Positions 44,055-54,620 of a stretch of 64,000 bases of DNA are shown piece after piece. The DNA is from Breviolum minutum Mf 1.05b.01 (lineage: Eukaryota; Sar; Dinophyceae; Suessiales; Symbiodiniaceae): NCBI GenBank assembly GCA_000507305.1, contig DF239933.1, positions 62,001-126,000 of the forward strand, written 5' to 3'. The notes below the pieces were generated by a model. The model was given only the letters and a program-made list of their open reading frames with translations. It made no database searches and was not told the origin of the DNA. Position numbers and translations under genes: made by a program. The stretch's first letter is position 1. Every line of letters starts with the position of its first letter.

Positions 44055-45278
44055 ATGTCGCAGAAGAGATTAGTGGCTGATCCCAATTTGGGAATCATGG
44101 ACATCCAGAATGTGATTTTGGGCCATTGGAACAAATACAAAGACTTTGACCTCCTGACTTTTTTGGAATGCCCAGGTCATCAAAAATGGAGTTGGAAGAC
44201 AGCCCCAAATGTTTCATGGATGTCGAAAACAGCAGATATGATATCAGCATTCCTTCGTGTAGCTCCAAATGGTGTTTTACAATCACAAAAGGTGAAAGGG
44301 GCACTCTCCAAGATTTCTCAAAGCTGCAAGATCAATCGCTCTCGATTTTGTGACACTGATTGGTGTGACAAATGCGATCTTCGTCTTCGAACAATCCTTG
44401 CCCAGTTCAGGGAGCTCAAAAAAAGACCAGATTCATATTTGGCTGCCATGAGGAAAGCTTCTGCTGAAGAGAAATTGGCAATCGATTCTGCTTTATCTCT
44501 CATGCATTTGGAAACAGTGGAGCCAGCTTGCCAAGAGCTTGCAATAGTTCCATACCAGGCACCAAAGACAGCTCACCCCTCGAACTCGCCAGAATTGCCA
44601 AGTTCTTCCAGTGGTGCTTTGGTGGCAGCTTCTCCTTCTCGTGTTTTCAAGAAAATTTTGCAGAAGCAGGACAGCAGCCCTGGTAATGTTTCTTTGCCCA
44701 TGGTTGCTGCACAGGTTCCCAAAACAACAGAGACACATTTGGCAAGGAGGAGTTCAAGTGCATTGGTGGTTCCTCCTGATGATGTGACTAGCAGCCCTTC
44801 AAAGTCTCCTCTCAAACAAAAGAGAAAAAGGAAAAGCTTGTCAGCAGTCCTTCAGGATCAGCCTCAAACACCCAAGAAAAAGGAAAGCCACCAAGGAAAC
44901 TTGTCGGATTTGGATGAAGAGGAGCAAAAGATTTTGAAAGGTGCTTTGGAGGAAGATGTTCCCAGAGACCCAGTGAAGAGAAGCAGAAGGACCAAGAAAC
45001 CCTCGAAACCAAAAGCAAAGGCAAAATCCCAGAGCAAAAAGCCTGCTACAAAGAGCATGGGGGCAAAAGTGGCTACAAAAGAAGCTCCTGTACCTCAAGA
45101 AGGTGGTGGTTGCAAAAGTTCGTTTCGACATCGCAAAACTTCCTCAGCATACCATGCTGCCAAAAAACAAGCTGAGAAAGAAGGCAAGAGTCCAAAGACT
45201 GCAAAAAACCTTGCAAGGGCAGCCTTTACCAGAATGGCAGCTCAAGTGGATTCAGGCTTTGTCCAGGAGAAGTTGTGA
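44055..45278 (+). CDS. A1: basic, Lys-rich transposon protein (407 aa)
   Basis: Single open frame; the ATG follows TTCGCTGTTTCGCA. Residues 1-145 look globular, with possible metal-binding cysteines at 39, 91, 99, 104 and 107 (FCDTDWCDKCD). Residues 150-350 are Ser/Pro/Lys-rich and disordered, with KRKRKS and KPKAKAKSQSKK stretches suitable for nuclear import or DNA binding. The last 45 residues (SSAYHAAKKQAEKEGKSPKT, AKNLARAAF) resemble the B1 C-terminus. As the first gene of element A it matches the position of B1. Probably a nuclear DNA-binding accessory protein; enzymatic activity is not evident. Confidence 0.75.
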   Translation: MSQKRLVADPNLGIMDIQNVILGHWNKYKDFDLLTFLECPGHQKWSWKTAPNVSWMSKTADMISAFLRVAPNGVLQSQKVKGALSKISQSCKINRSRFCDTDWCDKCDLRLRTILAQFRELKKRPDSYLAAMRKASAEEKLAIDSALSLMHLETVEPACQELAIVPYQAPKTAHPSNSPELPSSSSGALVAASPSRVFKKILQKQDSSPGNVSLPMVAAQVPKTTETHLARRSSSALVVPPDDVTSSPSKSPLKQKRKRKSLSAVLQDQPQTPKKKESHQGNLSDLDEEEQKILKGALEEDVPRDPVKRSRRTKKPSKPKAKAKSQSKKPATKSMGAKVATKEAPVPQEGGGCKSSFRHRKTSSAYHAAKKQAEKEGKSPKTAKNLARAAFTRMAAQVDSGFVQEKL

Positions 45279-45579
45279 GCACAAGTTCTCACAAGTCTTC
45301 CAAGCACCAAAAAAACTTTTCTTCGCAGTGGCAAAACCAGCAGCTTTTCTGTCTGCAAGTTTTTCTGTTTAGTACAATGCACAAATTCAACTGAAAATGG
45401 TAGCTTTATATTGAGACAGTCTCAAACAAATAGACAGCCCATTGAATCATGTTTTTCTGTTTCGAACAGATTTCAAGAACCTGTGTTCAAGAAGACTTGC
45501 TAGGTAGCAAATACTTGGAAAGGATTTGGTAAATAACACTAGCAAAAAAGATTTGTTGAATGCCATGTGAATTGCGCTG

Positions 45580-45866
45580 CTAAGTAACATATGTGTTCCC
45601 ATATTCTAGGTAACAAAGTTGTTCCTCCAATATTCTAAGTAACATGGTTTTTCCTAGAAATTCTAAGTCGCATTTATTCCTCCAATATTCTAAGTAACAT
45701 GTGCTTCCTAGAAAAGCCTAAGTAACATTTGTTCCTCCAATATTCTCAGTAACATGTGTTTCCCAGAAAATCTAAGTAACATTTGTTCCTCCAATATTCT
45801 CAGTAACATGTGTTTCCCAGAAAATCTAAGTAACATTTGTTCCTCCAAGATTCCAGGTGACATATG
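45580..45866 (+). repeat. 54-bp tandem array of CTAAGTAACAT motifs (A1-A2 gap)
   Basis: Five or so units of 54-57 bases. Each unit has two half repeats: TCTAAGTAACATTTGTTCCT and TCTCAGTAACATGTGTTTCC, starting near 45605, 45662, 45717, 45771 and 45825. All are in the direction of transcription of A. Confidence 0.9.
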
Positions 45867-46115
45867 TTTTTCCCTCTCCTCTCAACAAATAACACAGGTT
45901 CAAACACCAGTGGATGACTTTTGCTCAAGCTACAGTTTTTGTTCAACATGGTGATTGAAGCCTTTTTTTTCAAGTTCATTTTTTTAAACACCTGCCATCA
46001 GCAACCTACAAAATTGTTTCGTGTAGCAGGACAAATTCAAGGAAAGAATTTGATTTCATGTCATTGTCACAGGTTTCGATGTTTTTCCAACTTTGCACAA
46101 AGAGTAGTCTTGCCA

Positions 46116-47114
46116 ATGGCCTTTCGACTCTTTGTCGGAGGTCTGCCAGCATGGGTGGACCATGAAACCTTGCTCCACTGGACTTGGCACCACACAGGTG
46201 TAAGGGCCCTGCAGGTCCAGATCGTGAGAAAACACCAAGATGAGACCATGGTCAGTGCTTTTCTGGGGTTTCGCACAGGCCGAGAAAGTGCACAGGTTCT
46301 CAGCACTATGTCAGGAATTCTTTTCTGGGGCTGCAGAATCACTTGGAGGGTGTCCAGAGATAGTCGACAAGGACCTGTACCAATGAGACCAACAGCGCCT
46401 GTGGCAGCAGCAGTACCTGGTGCACCTGCTGTGGCAGCAGCAGTACCTGGTGCACCAATGCGACCACCAGATGTGTCACCTCCTGTGGCAGCAGCAGTAC
46501 CTGTTGCACCAATGCGACCACCAGATGTGTCACCTCCTGTGGCAGCAGCAGTACCTGTTGCACCAATGCGACCACCAGATGTGTCACCTCCTGTACCAAT
46601 GCAAATGGACCCAAGTCCTCACAGCCTGGAACAACCAAAACATGAAAAAAACACTGACTCCAAGGTCCTGGAAACAACAGCGCTTTCTGGAGAAGTTGAA
46701 GCAGAAGAATCCAAGACATCCTTGGGGTCAACACAGGAAAAAAACACTGAGTCCAAGGTCCTGGAGACAACACTGCTTTCTGGAGAAGATGAAAAAAAGG
46801 AATCCAAGACATCCTTGGGGTCAACACCTGCACCTTCTGGACAAGCTCAAAATAAAGAAGAAGAAGAATATGAATTTCTATCACCTGTGGAACCCATAGT
46901 GGTACCAAAGGATGATGACAATGACACTTTGGTTTTATCGCCGACAGAAAAATATTCAAGCCCCACTGAGGATGAAGCACCCACTGACCTGAGTGAACCA
47001 GTTCCAACTATGGTTATGGATGAAGAAACTCGCGAAAAAATGGATCTGCAGAAGAACCTTTTCGAATGCAAAGAAGAAATTCAGGAACTCAAAGAGGAGC
47101 TCAACAAAGATTGA
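46116..47114 (+). CDS. A2: RRM-like protein with tandem repeats (332 aa)
   Basis: I start at the ATG of MAFRLFVGGLPAWVDHETLL because it opens the domain; an upstream in-frame extension to 45921 is unlikely. Residues 3-80 fit an RNA-recognition motif: RNP2-like LFVGGL, RNP1-like AFLGFRTG, and a closing beta strand CRITWRV. Next come three copies of an 18-residue repeat (VAAAVPVAPMRPPDVSPP; 54-bp DNA units, 46442-46594) and two copies of a 31-residue acidic repeat (EKNTDSKVLETTALSGE type). The C-terminus is a predicted coiled coil (REKMDLQKNLFECKEEIQEL). An RNA-binding protein in a DNA transposon is unusual; binding to the element's own transcripts or to splicing factors is speculation. Confidence 0.7.
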   Translation: MAFRLFVGGLPAWVDHETLLHWTWHHTGVRALQVQIVRKHQDETMVSAFLGFRTGRESAQVLSTMSGILFWGCRITWRVSRDSRQGPVPMRPTAPVAAAVPGAPAVAAAVPGAPMRPPDVSPPVAAAVPVAPMRPPDVSPPVAAAVPVAPMRPPDVSPPVPMQMDPSPHSLEQPKHEKNTDSKVLETTALSGEVEAEESKTSLGSTQEKNTESKVLETTLLSGEDEKKESKTSLGSTPAPSGQAQNKEEEEYEFLSPVEPIVVPKDDDNDTLVLSPTEKYSSPTEDEAPTDLSEPVPTMVMDEETREKMDLQKNLFECKEEIQELKEELNKD

Positions 47115-47250
47115 AAACTGTGTGTCACCACTGCATGGAAAAATGTGCCAATTTGGTGAACTCAGTTGTAACACTGGAACATGGTAACATTTCGTCCAAA
47201 AAAACTGTGTTTTTTTGGTGCATTGGTGGGGTTTGAGTGGTGATACATTT

Positions 47251-47390
47251 GCTAAGTAGCATTTGGCCTTTTGACTGTCAGTTTGTAATATGTCTTACAT
47301 TTGCTAGGTAACATGTTCAACCATTATTTTCCTTCAAAGAACATTTGTTAAGTAACATTTGAGGTATACATCTTCTAAGTAACATATGTA
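47251..47390 (+). repeat. CTAAGTAACAT motif cluster (A2-A3 gap)
   Basis: Four copies: GCTAAGTAGCATTTG, GCTAGGTAACATGTT, GTTAAGTAACATTTG and TCTAAGTAACATATG, all on the plus strand. Confidence 0.8.
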
Positions 47391-47530
47391 TGCATATCTT
47401 AACAAACACTATGAGACATGTTTGGAGTTGTTCTGTGAAATGTTTTTGTGCTGTCACATGTGTTTTGGGGCCCAAGATAGGGTGGTGCCTGTACTTGTCT
47501 TTTTTGGAGGCTTGCTGTGCCTTTTTCGAC

Positions 47531-48567
47531 ATGGCCAATCGTCCGAACCCAGCCATGGCTCACCAAGGTTCATGTAAAGGCAAAGGGCTTTTGATGAAAG
47601 CCTACCACGGTTTTACCACAGATGGGCCAGGTGAACCCTGGCAGGAAAATACATGTGCTTGCTGTGACCTGAGCTGTCGAACATGTTCAACATGGGCTCG
47701 CACCTTTATTCAAGAGAAGATGCACTTGGACAGGGATGTCCCTAGGAAAGCTCCACCTTTGGGGAATCCTTACCCTAAGCCACCTCCACAAAGAAGGCAG
47801 CTGATTTTCAAAGGGGAAGCAGGCCAGGTCCTTGAGATTCACAATATCTATGATTCATTTGGTGCCAAGATTTTGATTTTTTTTTTTGGCAGGTATTGCG
47901 ATGTCTTCTCAAGGCTTGTCACCAGTGTCCAATTCATTTCATTTAGTTGAAATCAAATCCCAACATTTTCCACCAGGGAAATCCCTTCCTTTTTCAGGAG
48001 CTGTTGCTGGGCAAACAGTTGCTGCTAACTCTTTGATTGGAAGACTGGAGCAAGTTGTGGCTGCAGGAGCAGGCTGATTCACCATTGTTGTATTCACAAT
48101 AATGCACCTTTTGCTTTTGGACAGGTACCAATGTGGAAATGGTTGATGATACCTCCTGCGCATCATCTCATGACGACCCACACATGGGAGAAGGCTTGGT
48201 TTCCATCCAGTCATTGTACCACACAGTTCTTTATAGTTGTGTTTTTTTTTGCATTGTGTTAGGCCCTTCGACTGATGTAATGGATCAGATGGCCAAAGAT
48301 TTTGCTGGGCCAGGCTCAGGGATTCAACAAAGTTTTTCTTCAAGCTGTTATAATGCCAACAGGCTCAGTTTTTTTTCTTGAAGGTGCTTCCCAAGAAAGG
48401 TTGGCTGCAGCCAAGGATCTCATGCAGTGTCTGGAGTGGTGAATTTCTTAGCATGTGTTGAACCTGCACCATTTCATTATCATCACTACCATGGTTTTTT
48501 TTTGGATTGACCCAGGCAAGAGCAGATTTGCAAGAGACTCGGTCTCAACACTCAGCTCAACTCTTAG
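47531..48567 (+). CDS. A3: multi-exon transposon protein (unrecognised)
   Basis: Starts MANRPNPAMAHQGSCKGKGL. Exon 1 (47531-47861) has a cysteine cluster, CACCDLSCRTCSTW. Further exons follow T-rich acceptors: 47893-48072, 48125-48193, 48263-about 48332, 48384-about 48437 and 48516-about 48567. Each short intron ends in a long T run plus AG|G; two donors would be GC. Joined segments read DSFGIAMSSQGLSPVSNSF, GTNVEMVDDTSCASSHDD, GPSTDVMDQMAKDF and ASQERLAAAKDLMQCLE. The last two junctions are uncertain. No known domain; the cysteines might bind zinc. Confidence 0.5.
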
Positions 48568-48867
48568 TGTGATGGAAGTCCAAGAATGGTTTGTGGATCT
48601 TGCTGGAAATAATCACTGATGTTTGTTTCATGTTGGCATTTTCTGGCCACAGGTTTCCAGCAGCTGATGATGCAGCCATCCCAAAATAAGTGAGGACATT
48701 GTTTTGCATCTCCAGAGTTTCATGTCACTGGATGGAAGTCTATCTAGCAAATAGTTTTCTGGCAGGAACAGCTTTGCAAGTGATGCAGCCTGTGCATTGT
48801 CGGTATAAAAAGAAACATGTCTTCTTGAAGTCTTCTTGTGTTTTTGTGTTTCTGGATCTGGTGGGAT

Positions 48868-49003
48868 TTGCTAGGTAACATTTTACAGTTTGATTGTCAA
48901 TGCAATTTTTTCTATATTTGCTAAGTCACATTTTTCAATCTTTAGTAAGTAACATGTGTCAGGTAATATCTTATGGATTGCATTTGCTAAGTAACATTTA
49001 TGC
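48868..49003 (+). repeat. CTAAGTAACAT motif cluster (A3-A4 gap)
   Basis: GCTAGGTAACATTTT, GCTAAGTCACATTTT, AGTAAGTAACATGTG and GCTAAGTAACATTTA, plus strand. Confidence 0.8.
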
Positions 49004-49083
49004 ACCAAGAGCTTCACAGACTCAATAAAACAACTTTCCAATGGTTCCATGGCAAGTTTCTTTGTCAGATTTTCAGCACCCAG

Positions 49084-49545
49084 GTTGGATTTCTTCTTTT
49101 GATTTTTTTAAAAAAAGTGATGAAATCTGATTGTTTTGGTGAAAAAAAACCAAAAAAATCAAAACATCAAGTGCCACTTTGGTGACTGTTTGGGTGAAGT
49201 TTCACCCAAAGTGTCACCTGCAAGTTTTGAAAGTGTCACCAAATCGTCACCAAACTTCACCCACAAGTGACAGTTTCAAAAGTATGTTTTTATTGTTCCT
49301 TTTGTATTGTAATAAAGAGTATCTAAAAGTGTCACCTCAGGGTGCCACTTTGGTTCCCTTTTGGTGCCACTTTGGTTCCCTTTTGGTGCCAGTTTGGTGA
49401 CAGTTTTAAATTTTCAAGGTGACAGTTTGGGTGAAACTTCACCCAAACAGTCACCAAAGTGGCACTAGAGATTTTTATTTTTTGTTTTTTTTGACCAAAA
49501 CAATGAGATTTCATCACTTTTTTTAGAAAACAAATGAAGAAACCA
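49084..49545. mobile_element. Foldback element inside element A
   Basis: Long imperfect inverted repeat. The left arm (49084-49217) contains AAAAAAAGTGATGAAATCTG and GCCACTTTGGTGACTGTTTG; the right arm (49425-49545) is their inverse (CAAACAGTCACCAAAGTGGC, then AGATTTCATCACTTTTTTTA). The centre repeats GTGCCACTTTGGTTCCCTTT. About 460 bases, non-coding, and distinct from the Pal families of the flanks. Confidence 0.8.
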
Positions 49546-49812
49546 ATCAATGTCTGCAAATAAAATGGCTCAGCATGGCTGCACTAAGATCTTATACCAA
49601 TAGTAATTTCCTTCACCATTTTTCAGTGTTCTAGGAAGTTTTCATATTAGTTTGTCTTGTGCGAAATTGTGCAAGCCACACACACACATTTACATTTTCA
49701 ACACACAATCGCAACGACACTACCAATATATTGAAAATACCATCACTTTATTGTTTTTACATTGTTTATTTTTTTGTGTTCTACAAAACCTCAATCCAAT
49801 TCGAAAGCAGCA

Positions 49813-51643
49813 ATGGCACCTAAGTTGAAGAGACCAGCTGCAAGTACTGGTACAACACCCAAAAAAACCAGTAAAGCAACTGAAGCTTCTGCTGAAGAGA
49901 GTCAAAAGAGTGAAGAAGAGGAAAAGGTGGAAGATACAGCAGAAACGAAGGAGATTCAAGATGATGAAGAGGACAAGAACAGCCAGGACGAAACAGTGAA
50001 AGAAGAGAAGAAGAAAGACACACAAAAGAACACCAAGAAGAAAGGTGCGACTAAGCCCAAGGCGAAGGCCAAAGGCAAAGCAAAAGCAAAGGCCAAGGCC
50101 AAAAGTGGTGAAAAAAAGAAAGGAAAGGAAAAGGACAAGGACAAGGACAAGGAGAAGGACAAGGAGAAGGACAAAGACAAAGAGCCAAAGAAAAAGAATG
50201 AAGATCTTAGGAGCAAAGCTGAAAAGTGGCGAAAAGGACCTGAAGAAGGCTGCGGCTGCAATTTGTTAGCAAAGGTTTTACATACATGTGACAAATGCAG
50301 AACTTTTAAATGTAGCATGTTCTAAGTAACACTTTTGAAATATTTGCTTGCTTTCTAAGTAATATGTTTGAAGTAGCAATTGTTTTAATACAAATCTTTA
50401 ACCAAAGAAATATGTTCTAGGCAACATTTTTTTCTAACTATTAGGGCTGTTTGCTAAGTAATATTTTTGAAGTAGCATTTGTTCTAATACAAGTCTCCTT
50501 CCTAAGAAGTATGTTCTATGCAACATTTTTTCTAATGTAGGTCTCCTTCCCCAGTAATATGTTCTAAGTAATATGTTTGCATTAACCTGGTGCTGTTCCT
50601 ATGTCATTTCCGAAAAAACAAATGATTATGCTCATGAGGCTCAGATGAGGAGAAGGAGGCGAAAAGCGAAGGTGAAAGTGAAGGTAGCCTTGAGAAAAGG
50701 AACAGAGGCAAAGCCAAAAAATACAGGAAGCTCCTGGATGCAAAGGCGATTCCAGAGCACATCAAAGAGATGATCGAGGTCGAGAGCAAGAAGCAAACAA
50801 ATCCAAGGGCTTACAGAACCAATTTGATTAACAAGCTGTTCGAAAGCAATGGCAAAGGTGGTTACCAAATGACTGCCACCAAGCCAGAATTCGAGGTGTA
50901 CAGAGAGGCTTGGCACAGAAAGTATGGAAGGGACGAACGAAAGGGAACACCTCGGCAAGTGTTTTTGTGGCAGGTGTTCCATGGACAAAAAGATGCTTTG
51001 GAGAATGCCATTTCAGAAGGACATGTGCAAGTCTGGGACCAAGATGGTACCGAGTTTTGTGGCTTTCGACAAACAGTTGCAGGAGTTGAAAAAGCTTCAC
51101 AAGAGATGCAAAAGCTGTATGCTGGCAAGGTTCACTTGGAAAAGGATGAGTTTAGCACAATGCGAAAGGCATTCAGCAATATGTCTTGGGAATTTGGCCT
51201 GGAGAACAAGCAACTGGAAGAAGCTTCCAGCAGTGTTGTCAATCAAAAAAGCATTGAGCAGGCAGGTTTGACAAAAGCCATGGAAGAGATGCTGTCTGAA
51301 GCGAAGCAAGCCCATGAGAGGCTTTTGACAACATGTTTGAAACTTCTTGGGAAGTGCACAGATGAAAGTGACAAAAGGGCTTTCAAGGGAACTGTCATGG
51401 AGATCAAGGATTGGGTCAACAAGAACGACACAGTGCTGACATGGAAGGACTGTTGTAGTTGCTGCTGTTCATAACTAAATTTTGTCATGTCAACCACTTT
51501 GAGTGCAGGAGCTTCCAGGTGATGAAGCTTTGACCCCGACGAACTTCAGAACATACATGAGTCAACAAGCAGATGCAGCTACCAGATTGCAAGAGAAGAC
51601 TGAGCAGTTTAAGGCTCTGCTTCGCACTAGGAAGCAACTGTAG
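49813..51643 (+). CDS. A4: charged accessory protein (457 aa, three exons)
   Basis: Exons 49813-50248, 50645-51447 and 51509-51643 join in phase. The first donor is GC (GAAGAAG|GCTGCGG), the second GA (TGGAAG|GACTGT). Residues 1-145 are almost pure Lys/Glu/Asp (PKAKAKGKAKAK, DKDKEKDKEKD). The rest is a conserved domain: IPEHIKEMIEVESKKQTNPR, AYRTNLINKLFESNGKGG, RQVFLWQVFHGQKDALENAI and VMEIKDWVNKND, ending with a helix (TRLQEKTEQFKALLRTRKQL) and TAG. B4 has the same blocks in the same order and position, with 10-exon splitting. Probably an accessory protein for transposition. Confidence 0.65.
50320..50580 (+). repeat. CTAAGTAA motif array inside the A4 intron
   Basis: About eight diverged copies (TCTAAGTAACACTTT, TCTAAGTAATATGTT, GCTAAGTAATATTTT, TCTAGGCAACATTTT), with a longer period of roughly 120 bases including GAAGTAGCATTTGTTCTAAT. 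Here AACAT has often become AATAT. Confidence 0.75.
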
Positions 51644-51678
51644 ACTCACTTGTTGCAGGCCTTTACATGTGGTTTTCA

Positions 51679-52031
51679 CAATGGCATTACAGCAAACCAT
51701 TATTCAGTTCTTACAATCTCATGCAACCACCATGTTGAAACCACCTTGTTAACAACATTGTTCAGAAAACTATGTTTCCACCACGAAGACCTGCTTTTGG
51801 CTGCCAAAGCTGTAGGTTGTGTGGTTTTTTTTGAAACTTCACTTGCAAAACAAAGAGCAAGTTGCCAAAGCAAACAGCAGGGCAAACTTCTTTGGAGGTC
51901 CAAAAAATATTGCGCAAACATTGGATTTTTGTGACAAGCAAAGGGGAAGGGCACTTTCAGTTTCAAAGACAAAGGATTGCCAAGTAAATTCTACACACCC
52001 ATGGAAGGAAGATGTGTTTCTACAGCTGTGA
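51679..52031 (+). CDS. Possible small gene between A4 and A5
   Basis: An ATG at 51679 starts MALQQTIIQFLQSHATTMLK, which soon stops. A second open segment (about 51840-52031) reads LQNKEQVAKANSRANFFGGP, KNIAQTLDFCDKQRGRALSV and ends with a stop before a motif cluster. A spliced two-exon gene is possible but I cannot fix the junction, and there is no counterpart in element B. Confidence 0.25.
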
Positions 52032-52335
52032 CTAGGTAACATTTCTTTGGTCACATTTGTTGTCTGTTTTTGTTTACTAAGTAACATATATTCCTTCAAA
52101 GAAATCACAATCAAGACTTGCTTGGGGAAGTTGTTGTGAATTTCGAAGCTCTCTTTCTAACAAGACTGTGGAATCAGAATCACGCAGAGATTTTCACCAT
52201 TTTTCAGTGCTGAATTGAATTCTTTCATATCTCACATTTTGGTGGTTGTTTTTGCAGTCTTTGTCACAGCAGAAATATCGCATATGAATCAAAATGAGTT
52301 TCATGTGGTTTTCATTCCCTAAGTAGCATTTGCTT
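52030..52335 (+). repeat. CTAAGTAACAT motifs upstream of A5
   Basis: ACTAGGTAACATTTC (52031), ACTAAGTAACATATA (52076) and CCTAAGTAGCATTTG (52318), the last 20-30 bases before the A5 ATG. Confidence 0.7.
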
Positions 52336-52351
52336 TTTCCCTTTCGCAGCA

Positions 52352-54429
52352 ATGGATGAACCACCTCACAAAAAGAGACGAAGAGGAGGTATCAACCAAA
52401 GACTTGCAGCTTCTTCAAGAGAAGATGCACTTGAAAACCCGATGCCACCTACTTCTTCAGAGCTGGCAAATTCTTTCTTAGAGAAATGGGCCTGGGGTGT
52501 TTTGTCTCCTCAAGAAGTTCAAGAATATTCAGCCAAAGCTTGCAAAGATTTTCGAGCACTGCAAACTGAACCTCCAGCTGATTTGGACTTTTTCGCAAAA
52601 CTTGGCACCAGTGGTCAATACAAGTGCCTTGGGTAGATTTCAGGCATTTTCAATTTTGACCTTTGGGGTGTAAGTTTTTTGGTAAACCACCATGTGTGTT
52701 TTCCAACCTACCAAAGGGTTTTTTGTTTCTTGCCACAAACATGAGACAAGGAACAAGATGCACAATCAGATTCTTGGGAAAGCGAACGAAACATGCAGGT
52801 TGCCTAAGCAATTTTTCTGCAATGTGAACTTCAAGGCACCATACAACAGAACCATGCAAGCCATGTTGCTGCCTCACGAACTCTTCAGCACCATCTATCA
52901 CCAGTATCCTCAAGCATGGCGCCAAATAATGCTCCCAAGTCAAAATAGATTGGAAGAATTTTGGGAACTTCAAAGAAATCATCCTGCATATCATGCCCAT
53001 TCTGTTCTTTCCACCTGCAGAAACTTCCACAAGAAGATGCTTCCACTGGCCTTCCACGGGGATGGCACCCCAGTGATAGGAATAGGCAAAATATGGTCTC
53101 GACAGTTAACCATCTTTTCTTGGAACTCTCTGCTGGGACAAGGACAGACTAAGGACATGCAATTGCACATCTGGAGTTTTTTTGACGAATGCAGTGGGCC
53201 AACAACACTTGATGAATTCTTCAGTGTCTTGAGTTGGTCTTTCGCAGCACTCCAGGAAGGGAAGTGGCCTGGAAAAAATCATTTGGGGCAAAGATATTCT
53301 CCAGATTCCAATGAAGGCAAGAAGGCTGGCACACTGCTTGCAGATGGTTTTTGCGCAATTCCTTGGAGCCTTGTGGGAGATCTTGAATACATGAATTCAG
53401 TGCTGAAGCTCCCTCACTATGCCAACAAAACAAACCCTTGTGCTTTGTGTCGATGCTCTGGTGGAAGCGACGAAACTTCTTGGAAGGATTGCAGGTTGTC
53501 AGCTAAGTGGTTGTCCATGCAATGGAAACCAGCCGCGTCACTTGGTTTTTGAAGCATTTGCAGTATGGTTTTTGATTGTAAAAAAGAAAATTGTGAAGGG
53601 TTTTTTTGGTTGAACATTTGTGGATTCTTTGTTTTGTGCAAAGCTTAGGTGGGCTTCTTGGCCTGATCGATCCACATGTGTCTTGTTTCAAAAGTTGCCT
53701 GGTATGACTGCAGTGGCAACATGTTATGACTGGATGCATGCGAAGCTTCTTGGAACAGACATGGTCTTCCATGGCTCTTGCCTGTGGCTGTTGTGTCATG
53801 AGCTGCTCCCAGAAGCACCATTACAGAACCTTCAGACATGCTGGCAAAAGATTCTTTCTGTTTACAAAGAGAAACACATCGTGGAAAGATATCGAGGGAT
53901 GAACAAACTTAGCCTTTTCAAGAGGAAGTCTGGTGGGCCAAAGCTCAAAGGGAGAGCTGCTCAAATTGCTGCAATAGCTGAACCCATGCTTGCGCTTTGG
54001 ACAGATTTCATGGACACAGAAGATGAAAAACATAAACAGATTCGCACATGGTTGAAATTGAATGTGGCTGTGGAGAAGTTGATCAAGGAGAATGAAAACA
54101 CACTTGCTTTTTCCACAGCAGACCATTCCAGACTGAAACAGATGTGTTTCGGGATGGCTCAGTTGCACAGGTCCTTGAACATTAGCTATGAGGAAAATGG
54201 TGCACAACTCTTTGCAGCCATTCCTAAACTGCATGCATTTTTGCATTGCGCATTGGCTTCTTCTTATCTCTCCCCTCGCTTGACATGGTGCTTCAGGCAA
54301 GAGGACAACATGAATGTGCACAGAACTTTGGCACAGTCTTGTTGCAGAGGGATCAGAGGACCCCAGGTCACTGCAAAGATGGTGGCCAAAATGCGAATAG
54401 CATTGCGCTTGCAGTTGGAAAGGATGTGA
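52352..54429 (+). CDS. A5: DDE-type transposase of element A (601 aa)
   Basis: Three exons (52352-52632, 52751-53494, 53649-54429) join in phase. The ATG directly follows an AG and starts MDEPPHKKRRRGG, a nuclear-localisation stretch. Candidate catalytic residues are D198 in FHGDG, D304 in GDLEYMN or D369 in CYDWMHAKLLG, and E560 in FRQEDN. The knuckle NPCALCRCSGG lies in between, and IPKLHAFLHC precedes the Glu. The D-x-MH...LLG block recalls CACTA (CMC) transposases, but overall I see a family that I associate with dinoflagellates. It aligns to B5 from end to end. It presumably cuts at the 39-bp TIRs. Confidence 0.8.
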
Positions 54430-54452
54430 AAAAAGAAGGCAATCAAGTTTTG

Positions 54453-54548
54453 CTAGGTGGTGGTTTCAACTGTTTTATTTTCATCCCTACCTGAAAAAGA
54501 TTTCCATTTTCACTAATATTTTTCAAATGGGTGGAAACCACCACCTAG
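54453..54548. mobile_element. Pal-C palindromic element inside element A
   Basis: CTAGGTGGTGGTTTCAAC on the left and GTGGAAACCACCACCTAG on the right, 24 bases after the A5 stop. Its tips give CTAG|GTGG and CCACCTAG|, a formal 92-nt GT-AG intron (54457-54548). Its presence shows Pal-C was active after element A arose. Confidence 0.85.
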
Positions 54549-54620
54549 CATGAGTGGGTGGGTGGGGCAAACAAAGAATTGTTTTTGTGACATGTGTGCA
54601 AAGTCAACTTTGTGTCAAAT

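Noticed and set aside
46339..47007. Long minus-strand frame opposite A2
   Set aside because: Shadow of the repetitive A2 coding sequence (CAG/CTG-rich repeats); leucine/glutamine-rich without its own signals.
49956..50318. Minus-strand Ser/Phe/Leu-rich frame opposite A4
   Set aside because: Antisense of the Lys/Glu-rich A4 N-terminus; not a gene.
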